DNA from: Candidatus Pseudomonas phytovorans
GTDB lineage: Bacteria > Pseudomonadota > Gammaproteobacteria > Pseudomonadales > Pseudomonadaceae
Assembly (NCBI GenBank): GCA_029202525.1
Contig: CP119325.1
Location: 2,950,001-3,014,000, forward strand
DNA: 64,000 bases
Reading direction: 5' to 3'
Shown: piece by piece, positions 16,801 through 23,463 of the stretch
Position numbering within the stretch: position 1 is the stretch's first letter
Layout of the letters: every line of letters starts with the position of its first letter
Translations under genes and position numbers: made by a program
Notes under the pieces: generated by a model
The model's input: the letters and a program-made list of their open reading frames with translations, nothing else
Told to the model about the DNA's origin: nothing
Database searches by the model: none

Positions 16801-17685
16801 ATGAACCCTTACGAAGACATGCGCATCTTTGCCCAGGTCATGGAAGCCGGCAGCTTCACCGCCGCCGCCGACCGCCTGGGCATGTCCAAGCAATCGGTCA
16901 GCCGGCGGCTGATGCAGCTAGAAGAGCGCCTGGGTGTACGCCTGCTCAACCGCTCCACCCGGCGCCTGGATGCCACACCGCTGGGCCAGCACTACTACCA
17001 GTCGGCGCTGCGCCTGCTGGGTGAGGTGCAGCAGGTGGAGCACGACATCAGCGGCCAGGCCCAGGCCTTGCGCGGCACCCTGCGGCTGAGCGCACCGCTG
17101 TCGTTCGCCATGTCGCACTTGGGCTGCCTGCTGACAGAGTTCCTGCAGTTGCACCCGCAAGTCGATGTAGAGGTGGACCTCAGTGACCGCGCCGTAGACC
17201 TGATCGGCGAGGGCTACGACCTGGCGCTGCGCATCGGCGCGCTGGAGGACTCCAGCCTGATTGCCCGGCGTATTGCCAGTGTCGAGCGTGTCTATTGCGC
17301 GAGTCCGGCTTACCTGAAGACGCGGGAAGTTCCGGTAAAACCAGAGGACCTGGCCGGGCATGACTGCCTGCCCTACGGGCATTCGCGACAGGTGCAGTGG
17401 CAGTTTCGCCAGGGCGGCAAGGCGCAGGCGATTCAGGTGACCGGGCGGATGCGTGCAAACAACGGCGAGTTGCTGCGCGATGCGGCCATTGCCGGGATGG
17501 GGGTGACCTACCTGCCGACCTTCATCGTTGGGCAGGCGCTGGCGGATGGGCGGCTGGTGAGTGTGCTTGAAGAGTGGACGCCGCCGGCGTTGCAGTTGTC
17601 AGCGGTGTACCCGCAGCACAGGCAGGTGGCGCGGCCGGTGCAGGGTTTTGTCAGCTTTTTGCGTGAGCGGTTGGTGCAGTTGTAG
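16801..17685 (+). CDS. LysR-family transcriptional regulator
   Basis: 294 aa. The N-terminal HTH reads MRIFAQVMEAGSFTAAADRL then SKQSVSRRLMQLEERLGVRL and LNRSTRRL, followed by the effector domain beginning near LRGTLRLSAPLSFA. This is the CrgA/DsdC-like class common in Pseudomonas. The ATG at 16801 is chosen over an in-frame TTG at 16777. It faces away from the esterase gene with a 146-base shared promoter, suggesting local control. Effector unknown. Confidence 0.88.
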   Translation: MNPYEDMRIFAQVMEAGSFTAAADRLGMSKQSVSRRLMQLEERLGVRLLNRSTRRLDATPLGQHYYQSALRLLGEVQQVEHDISGQAQALRGTLRLSAPLSFAMSHLGCLLTEFLQLHPQVDVEVDLSDRAVDLIGEGYDLALRIGALEDSSLIARRIASVERVYCASPAYLKTREVPVKPEDLAGHDCLPYGHSRQVQWQFRQGGKAQAIQVTGRMRANNGELLRDAAIAGMGVTYLPTFIVGQALADGRLVSVLEEWTPPALQLSAVYPQHRQVARPVQGFVSFLRERLVQL

Positions 17686-17692
17686 GTCAGCC

Positions 17693-18181
17693 TCAGCGCC
17701 TGGCCGCGAAACGCAATGCCAGCGGCAAGGTGAGGGCCCAGATCGGCGCCAGGATCAACCCGGTGTAAAGCGGTCCCAAGGGCAGGCCGACGCCCCCCAG
17801 ACGGGCCCCGGCCAGATACGCCAGCGGCCCGCCCAGCATGCCCAGCAACGCGGCGCGCCAGAGCGGTCGACCGGCCCAGGCCAGGCTATGGCGCAACCCA
17901 CTGGCCAGTACCAGCCACAGCAACGCCAGCCAGAGCGGCAGGGGCCATTGTGCGAAGCGGAACACGCCCAACATGCCCAACAGGCTGTCGAGCAGGCAAC
18001 CGGCAATCGTCACACAGGCCAGAACCCGCATTTCACTGACAGGGTGAGTACAGAGGCGCAGGTGTACCAGCAGGCCAGCCGCCGCGGTCAGCAACAGCCA
18101 GGGCCGGTGTGCACCCAGCACACAGGCCCACCAGCCGGCCTGCAGCCACAGCGCATTACCGATCAGCCAGCTGCGGGCCAT
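17693..18181 (-). CDS. DUF2878 family membrane protein
   Basis: 162 aa, almost entirely hydrophobic with about five predicted membrane helices and a basic C-terminus. I assign it to DUF2878 from its length, topology and its position after a cyclopropane-synthase-like gene, where DUF2878 genes commonly sit. The ATG at 18181 follows the preceding stop by 2 bases. It is the last gene of the six-gene operon. Molecular role unknown; a membrane-lipid role is inferred only from neighbours. Confidence 0.75.
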   Translation of the reverse strand: MARSWLIGNALWLQAGWWACVLGAHRPWLLLTAAAGLLVHLRLCTHPVSEMRVLACVTIAGCLLDSLLGMLGVFRFAQWPLPLWLALLWLVLASGLRHSLAWAGRPLWRAALLGMLGGPLAYLAGARLGGVGLPLGPLYTGLILAPIWALTLPLALRFAARR

Positions 18182-18183
18182 GC

Positions 18184-19443
18184 TCAAGAGGCCAGCAGTG
18201 GTGCCCGACGCGCTTGCGGCCCGGCCCAGAGCAATTGCGCCACGCCGATGGTTCGTTCTTCGAAACCGCCCTGGCAATAGCAGAGGTAGAACTCCCACAA
18301 GCGCTGAAAGGTATCGTCATACCCCAGCGTCATCAGCTCCGCACGCGCCAGGTGCAAGTTGTCGCGCCAATGGCGCAGCGTGCGCGCGTAGTCCTGGCCG
18401 AAATCTTCCAGATGGACCAGGTTCAGCGCGGTCTGCCGGCTGGCGGTGTCCAGCAGCACACTCAGCGAGGGCAAGGCGCCGCCGGGGAAAATATACCGCT
18501 GGATAAAGTCCACCGAACGCCTGGCCTGGGCATAGCGCTGGTCGCGGATGGTAATGGCTTGCACCAGCATCAGGCCGTCGTCCTTTAGCAACGAGGCGCA
18601 CTGGCGGAAGTATGTCGGCAGGTAGCGGTGGCCGACAGCTTCGATCATCTCGATCGACACCAGCTTGTCGAAGCGCCCTTGCAGGTCGCGATAGTCCTGG
18701 TGCAGCACCGTGATGCGCTGTTCCAGGCCCAGTGCTTTGACCCGTTGCAGGGTATGGGCATGCTGCGCCGCCGACAGGGTGGTGGTGGTGACCCGGCAGC
18801 CATGTTGCAGCGCGGCGTGGATGGCCAGCCCGCCCCAGCCGCTGCCGATTTCCAGCAAGTGGTCGTGGGGCTTGAGTTCGAGCTTTTGGCAGATGCGTTG
18901 CAGCTTGTTGGTCTGGGCCTGCTCCAGGGTTTGCCCGGGGCTGTCGAACTGTGCGGCGGAGTACATCATGGTGGGGTCGAGCAGGCGCTCGAACAGGTCG
19001 TTGCCCAAATCGTAGTGCGCCAGGATATTGCGCCGCGCCCCGCGCCGGCTGTTGCGATTGAGGCGGTGCAGCAGGCGCAGGGCAGGGCGCGCCAAGCGTG
19101 CCAGGCCGCCCTCCATGGCATCGAGCACATCAAGGTTGGCAACAAACAGCCGGGTGACCGCAGCAAGATCCGGGCTGCGCCAGTAACCGTGAATGTAGCC
19201 TTCCCCGGCACCAATCGAACCATTGCCGGCGACAAGGCCCCAGGCCGCGTCGTCAATGATTTCCACTTCCGCATACAGCGGGCTGGCAACGTCGCCAAAG
19301 GTCCACTGCTGGTCATGGCTGATCAGGCGCAGGTTGCCATGGCGCAGTTGGCGCAACTGCGCGAGCACTGCGCGCCTGGCCAGGCTGCCGAGCAGCGGGG
19401 CAATGCTCGCCGATTTGCTAACGGTCAGGGTCGGTTCGGGCAT
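18184..19443 (-). CDS. Cyclopropane-fatty-acyl-phospholipid synthase family methyltransferase
   Basis: 419 aa, SAM-dependent. The SAM site is HLLEIGSGWGGLAIHAA, with downstream motifs VSIEMIEAVGHRYLPTYF and DFIQRYIFPGGALPS, the CFA-synthase signature; an N-terminal lipid-binding-like region covers about 1-130. It would add a methylene or methyl group to unsaturated phospholipid acyl chains. It overlaps the DUF1365 gene by 26 bases. The FAD-oxidoreductase/DUF1365/CFA neighbourhood is found in stress-responsive clusters of many proteobacteria and differs from the housekeeping cfa gene, which stands alone. Confidence 0.88.
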   Translation of the reverse strand: MPEPTLTVSKSASIAPLLGSLARRAVLAQLRQLRHGNLRLISHDQQWTFGDVASPLYAEVEIIDDAAWGLVAGNGSIGAGEGYIHGYWRSPDLAAVTRLFVANLDVLDAMEGGLARLARPALRLLHRLNRNSRRGARRNILAHYDLGNDLFERLLDPTMMYSAAQFDSPGQTLEQAQTNKLQRICQKLELKPHDHLLEIGSGWGGLAIHAALQHGCRVTTTTLSAAQHAHTLQRVKALGLEQRITVLHQDYRDLQGRFDKLVSIEMIEAVGHRYLPTYFRQCASLLKDDGLMLVQAITIRDQRYAQARRSVDFIQRYIFPGGALPSLSVLLDTASRQTALNLVHLEDFGQDYARTLRHWRDNLHLARAELMTLGYDDTFQRLWEFYLCYCQGGFEERTIGVAQLLWAGPQARRAPLLAS

Positions 19444-20230
19444 GGTCGGGCTCCTCGCGGGCGGGTTGGCCGAGTGCCAGGTCGTGCTGGCTGGCGATGT
19501 GGTCGTGCACGGGCGTGCGCTTGAGCAGCAGGCGCAGGGCCTGCCAGTAGATGCTGGTGAGGGTGCGCAGGCTCATCCAGGGGAAGGCCAGGATGTGCCG
19601 CCGCAAAGCAGCACGGTCCAGCGGCTGGCGTTGCAGCGCCAGGTGGGCTTCGAACACCTTGTGTCCGGCGCGCCAGTTTTCCATGTGCAGGCTCACCCGC
19701 TGTGCATCGAGGGCAAAGCGCAGGCGGTATTCCATGTCCAGCGGCATGAACGGCGAGACATGGAAGGCCTTGGCCACTGAAAATGGCCGGGTCAGGTCGC
19801 CGTTCACGGGTAGCACGTAGTGGAAGCGTTCACGCCATGGGGTGTTGCGGACCTCCAGCAGCACGGCCGCAAGCTGGCCCTGGCGGTCATGGCAGAAGAA
19901 GGCACTTACCGGGTTGAACGAAAGCCCCCAGCAGCGTGGTTGGGTAAGCAGGTGTACGGCGCCTTGGGGTGCTTGCCCCATCGCCTGTCCAACGATCAGG
20001 CGGACTGCCTCGGCCAATGGTTTGCCTTGGCGGGTCAGTGCCGGCAGGTAGTCGGTTTCCCGCCAGCACAAAGGCGCCAGTCGAGATGGCCCCAGCCAGC
20101 GGCACAGTCCGAGCAGTTGCTGTTGTTCGCTCAGGTCGAGGTAGAACATGCCAACCCGGTAGCGAAACGCATGGCGTCGTGGGCTCAGGCGCAGGTGGCT
20201 CACCCAGCCCTGGCACAGGCTGCTGTTCAC
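19418..20230 (-). CDS. DUF1365 family protein
   Basis: 270 aa. Recognised by SLCQGWVSHLRLSPRRHAFR, NPVSAFFCHDRQGQLAAVL, EVRNTPWRERFHYVLP and KAFHVSPFMPLDMEYR, motifs of DUF1365. These proteins nearly always sit beside an FAD amine-oxidase-like gene and a CFA-synthase-like gene, as here. The start overlaps the oxidoreductase stop by ATGA. Biochemical function is not established; participation in modifying unsaturated acyl chains is inferred from context. Confidence 0.88.
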   Translation of the reverse strand: MNSSLCQGWVSHLRLSPRRHAFRYRVGMFYLDLSEQQQLLGLCRWLGPSRLAPLCWRETDYLPALTRQGKPLAEAVRLIVGQAMGQAPQGAVHLLTQPRCWGLSFNPVSAFFCHDRQGQLAAVLLEVRNTPWRERFHYVLPVNGDLTRPFSVAKAFHVSPFMPLDMEYRLRFALDAQRVSLHMENWRAGHKVFEAHLALQRQPLDRAALRRHILAFPWMSLRTLTSIYWQALRLLLKRTPVHDHIASQHDLALGQPAREEPDHARTDPDR

Positions 20231-21474
20231 AACTGTTCTCCAAAATGCCGGGCGACGTGCAGCGCACTGAGCACGCCGTCTTCATGAAAGCCGTTGGCCC
20301 AATAGGCGCCGCAGTAATAGCTGTGCAACGGCCCTTGTAGTTCGCCCTGGCGGGCCTGTGCAGCCAAAGCGGCAAGGCTGTACTGTGGATGGGCGTAGGC
20401 GATGCGGGCGAGGATGCGTGCCTGGTCCACGTCGGCTGCCTGGTTGAGGCTGACGCAAAACGTGGTCGGCGCGTTGAGGCCCTGGAGGATGTTCATGTTG
20501 TAGGTGAGCGCGGCGGGCGCTTGCGGGTTGTCGCCCAGGCGATAGTTCCAGGCGGCCCAGGCCTTGCGCCGCTTTGGCAGCAGGCGCGTGTCGGTGTGCA
20601 GCACTACATCGTTGCTGGCGTAGCGGATGGCACCGAGTATGGCGCGCTCCTGTTCGCTGGGCGTTGCCAGCATGGCCAGAGCCTGGTCGCTGTGACAGGC
20701 AAACACCACCTTGTCGAAGCGCTCTCTGCCACCTGCCCAGGCAACTGCTACGCCGCGATCATCACGCTCGACCTGCTGCACCGCACAGCTCAGCCGGATG
20801 CGTTCGGCAAAGGGTTGGCACAACGGCGCGAGGTAAGCGCGTGAACCGCCCTCGATCACCTGCCATTGCGGGCGATGGTTGACTGAAAGCAGGCCGTGGT
20901 TTTGGCAGAAGCGCACGAAGAATTGCAACGGGAAATCCAGCATTCCGGCTGGCGACATCGACCAGATCGCCGAGCCCATCGGCACGATGTAATGGTCGAT
21001 GAAGCGCCTGCCATAGCCTTGGGCATGCAGGTACTGGCCAAGGGTGGTGGCGCCATCGATGCGCTGCTGTTGCAGGTCGGCCGGGGCCTGGCGGTTGAAG
21101 CGCAGCACGTCCCGCAGCATCCCCCAGAAGCCAGGCGATAGCAGGTTGCGTCGTTGGGCGAACAGGGTGGCCAGGTTGTGACCGTTGTACTCGAAACCCG
21201 TGCGCGGGTCGTGCACCGAAAAGCTCATTTGCGTCGGCCGCCAGGCGACGCCCAGGTGCGTGAGCAGGCGGATGAAATGCGGATAGGTCCAGTCGTTGAA
21301 CACGATGAAGCCGGTATCCACCGCGTAGCGCTGGCCCTGCCAGTGCACGTCGACAGTATGGGTATGCCCGCCGACGCGGTCCGCTGCCTCGAACACTGTG
21401 ATCTCATGGCGACGGGACAGCAGGTGGGCACAGGTGAGGCCGGCGATACCGCTACCGATGATGGCAATGCGCAT
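20227..21474 (-). CDS. FAD-dependent oxidoreductase (amine-oxidase/desaturase-like)
   Basis: 415 aa. The N-terminal Rossmann motif IGSGIAGLTCAHLL and the GG-doublet VGGHTHT identify a flavin monoamine-oxidase/phytoene-desaturase-type enzyme, with QVIEGGSRAYLAPL and a C-terminal FAD region near YWANGFHEDGVLSA. It is coupled to the SDR gene upstream (3-base gap) and to DUF1365 downstream (ATGA). It probably oxidises membrane acyl chains or a product of the CFA-like enzyme, by analogy with clusters implicated in unusual fatty-acid synthesis; unproven here. Confidence 0.87.
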   Translation of the reverse strand: MRIAIIGSGIAGLTCAHLLSRRHEITVFEAADRVGGHTHTVDVHWQGQRYAVDTGFIVFNDWTYPHFIRLLTHLGVAWRPTQMSFSVHDPRTGFEYNGHNLATLFAQRRNLLSPGFWGMLRDVLRFNRQAPADLQQQRIDGATTLGQYLHAQGYGRRFIDHYIVPMGSAIWSMSPAGMLDFPLQFFVRFCQNHGLLSVNHRPQWQVIEGGSRAYLAPLCQPFAERIRLSCAVQQVERDDRGVAVAWAGGRERFDKVVFACHSDQALAMLATPSEQERAILGAIRYASNDVVLHTDTRLLPKRRKAWAAWNYRLGDNPQAPAALTYNMNILQGLNAPTTFCVSLNQAADVDQARILARIAYAHPQYSLAALAAQARQGELQGPLHSYYCGAYWANGFHEDGVLSALHVARHFGEQL

Positions 21475-21477
21475 GGG

Positions 21478-22230
21478 TCAGCCCTGTGGTTGGCGCGCCA
21501 GATGGCGGCCCAGCTTCAGGCGCCAGCGCGCTGGCAATGCGCCTAGCAGGCGCAGCACCAGGGTGAATGCGGCGGGGAAGGTGATGTCCAGCGGGCGGTG
21601 GGGCAGGCGCGCGATGATATGGGCGGCGGCGCGTTCGGCGCTCCACAGTTGGGGCATGGGGAAGTCGTTGCGGCGGGTCAGGGGGGTATCGACGAAACCG
21701 GGGCTGACCAGGGTGACATCGATGCCTTCCCCCGCCAGGTCGATGCGCAGGGATTCGATCAGGTAGCGCAAAGCCGCCTTGGACGCGCCATAGGCCCCGG
21801 CGCGTGGCAATGCCAACCAGCTGACCGAGCTGCCCATGACCACCAGGTGTGGCTGCCGGCCGCAGCGTAGCAGCGGCAGGGCGGCGGCCAGGCAAAGGCT
21901 GGTGCCGGTCAGGTTGGTGCGTATCACCCGCTCAACCAGCGCCGGGTCGAAGTGCCCCGGCTCCAGGTATTCGCAAGTGCCTGCATTAAGGATCACCAGG
22001 TCCAGTGCACCCCAGGTGTGCTCGATCTGCCCGGCCATCTGCGCCACTTGCCCAGGCTGGTCTACATCGCCCACGGTCAGCAATGCCTGGCCCGGAAACT
22101 GCTCGGCCAGTGCGGTCAGCTTGTCTGCATGGCGTGCCCCCAACGCCACCTGATGGCCTTGTTCCAGCAAGCGCAACGCCAGGGCCGCACCGATTCCGCT
22201 GCTGGCTCCGGTCAGCCAGCAACGGCTCAT
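21478..22230 (-). CDS. Short-chain dehydrogenase/reductase
   Basis: 250 aa classical SDR. The cofactor motif is TGASSGIG (7-14), the structural NAG is at 82-84, the catalytic serine lies around 134-137 (MGSSVSW), and Y147 and K151 are in AYGASKAAL. A basic hydrophobic C-terminus suggests membrane association. ATGA overlap with the upstream SnoaL-like gene. Part of the lipid-modification operon; substrate unknown. Confidence 0.88.
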   Translation of the reverse strand: MSRCWLTGASSGIGAALALRLLEQGHQVALGARHADKLTALAEQFPGQALLTVGDVDQPGQVAQMAGQIEHTWGALDLVILNAGTCEYLEPGHFDPALVERVIRTNLTGTSLCLAAALPLLRCGRQPHLVVMGSSVSWLALPRAGAYGASKAALRYLIESLRIDLAGEGIDVTLVSPGFVDTPLTRRNDFPMPQLWSAERAAAHIIARLPHRPLDITFPAAFTLVLRLLGALPARWRLKLGRHLARQPQG

Positions 22231-22649
22231 GCCAGCCTGCCTTTGAGCCAGCGAATGGCGCTGCCCATCACCGGCACATGCTCGTAGAGCAGCGCGCCGG
22301 CGTCGAAGTAGTCCTGGTGAAAGTGCACCCGCTCATGCCAGCGCAAGTGGCTGCAGCCCTGCAGGCTGATCAGTTGCCCACGCGCCAGCTGCGGGTGGCG
22401 GTAGTGTAACGTCCAGCGAATATAGCCCTGGCCCGGCTCCAGCTCGTCGGTGCCCTCGAACCGGTAGTGGCACTCAGGCACCTTGGCGTACAACTGGGCG
22501 AAATAAGCCCGCAACGCGGGAAGGCCGGTGAGCTGGTGCAGTGGGTCACGGAATGCGACGTCTTCACTGTACAGGTCGTTCAGCAGGTCGAGGTTGTGCG
22601 TATCAAGCGTGGCAAAGCGTTCGGCGAAGGATTGCAGGTAGCTGGACAT
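22227..22649 (-). CDS. SnoaL/NTF2-like protein, first gene of the lipid-modification operon
   Basis: 140 aa alpha+beta cone-fold protein, recognised from SFAERFATLDTHNLDLLNDLYSEDVAFRDPLH and HYRFEGTDELEPG. Such proteins act as small isomerases/cyclases or ligand-binding partners; which applies is unknown. The ATG at 22649 is preferred, with AGGT 8 bases upstream; an in-frame TTG two codons earlier is weak. The start codon lies only 10 bases from the nearest TGTACA operator site, so the transcript leader is short. Confidence 0.8.
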   Translation of the reverse strand: MSSYLQSFAERFATLDTHNLDLLNDLYSEDVAFRDPLHQLTGLPALRAYFAQLYAKVPECHYRFEGTDELEPGQGYIRWTLHYRHPQLARGQLISLQGCSHLRWHERVHFHQDYFDAGALLYEHVPVMGSAIRWLKGRLA

Positions 22650-22659
22650 GCACAATACC

Positions 22660-22736
22660 TGTACAAAATGAATCTGTTGTACAAGGTATAGTGCAGGTCA
22701 CTGTAGAAATCTATACAGAATAAATTTTCTGTACAG
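22660..22736 (-). promoter_or_regulatory. Array of four TGTACA-type sites: candidate LitR/CarH-like (MerR) operator and promoter
   Basis: TGTACA occurs at 22660-22665, within TTGTACAA at 22677-22684, and in the palindrome CTGTACAG at 22729-22736. A spaced dyad CTGTA-N8-TACAG lies at 22701-22718. The region is AT-rich and immediately precedes the six-gene operon. TGTACA-centred repeats are what I recall for light-responsive MerR regulators (LitR/CarH/PplR), and comparable lipid clusters are reported as light-inducible in P. putida. No such regulator gene is in the window. Confidence 0.55.
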
Positions 22737-22765
22737 TTTTGTTGGTTCGACATGAGATTTGCAGT

Positions 22766-22811
22766 GCCTGTGAGATCGAGCGCCGCCCGCGCGGCGCTCG
22801 ATCTCACAGGC
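22766..22811. repeat. Perfect 21-bp palindrome with a 4-base loop
   Basis: The left arm 22766-22786 begins GCCTGTGAGATCGAGCGCCG and is exactly complementary to the right arm 22791-22811, with loop CCGC. No U-run follows on either strand. It sits between the end of soxG (both strands considered, 44 bases away) and the TGTACA array. It may be a dispersed P. putida palindrome, a terminator for the sox operon, or an insulator. Confidence 0.85.
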
Positions 22812-22854
22812 GCAGAAAATCATGCGGCGAACACCCCGCAGCCCGCACTGCTTA

Positions 22855-23460
22855 TCAACCCAGCAACTCACCCAGCCCGATCAAACCGCCATCGAATTCG
22901 TCCATGGCATCCAACATTGCTTCCTGCATGTACGTGCGCGACGCCCGATCAAACAGCAACTGCAACGCCGGCCGCTCTTCACCGCCCACATTCACCACGA
23001 TCACATTGATGCGTGCCACCGAAGTCTGCGCCACCGCCCCAGCCGGGAAGGCCCCGGGACGCAAATCCACCCCGCACAGCTTGGCCATCACCGCACTGGC
23101 GTGCACCCCTGACAGCTGCAACCAGGCATGGCTGTCCTGGCGCGGCAGCAGGTAGTTGCGCTGGGCATCCTGCACCCATTCGGCCTCTGCGGCAGCCACC
23201 TGTGCGCCTTGGTCGTCCAGGCTGCCCAGCAACAGGTACTCGGTCTGCGACAACCGCGCTATCCAGCCTCCGTTGTCCTGGCACGCGGCCTGGTTCAACA
23301 GCTGAGGCAAACGGTAGCCACGCTGCAGCAGGTAGGCGGCACTGTCACCCCCGCGAAACCCGGCCCGCGCCACATCGGTCAGGTCAGTCAACGCACAGCT
23401 GGGCCACGACTCGGCCTGCGGGCGATGAGGGATAAAGGCTTCTGCTTGCAAACGGGTCAT
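22855..23460 (-). CDS. soxG: Sarcosine oxidase gamma subunit
   Basis: 201 aa, the usual size of the gamma subunit. The last gene of purU-folD-soxB-soxD-soxA-soxG and separated from soxA by 3 bases. The sequence is related to the GcvT-like fold (GAFPAGAVAQTSVARINVIVV, TYMQEAMLDAMDEFDGG). It is a structural partner of the alpha/beta/delta complex and has no catalytic residues of its own known to me. Start ATG at 23460. Confidence 0.85.
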   Translation of the reverse strand: MTRLQAEAFIPHRPQAESWPSCALTDLTDVARAGFRGGDSAAYLLQRGYRLPQLLNQAACQDNGGWIARLSQTEYLLLGSLDDQGAQVAAAEAEWVQDAQRNYLLPRQDSHAWLQLSGVHASAVMAKLCGVDLRPGAFPAGAVAQTSVARINVIVVNVGGEERPALQLLFDRASRTYMQEAMLDAMDEFDGGLIGLGELLG

Positions 23461-23463
23461 GGC

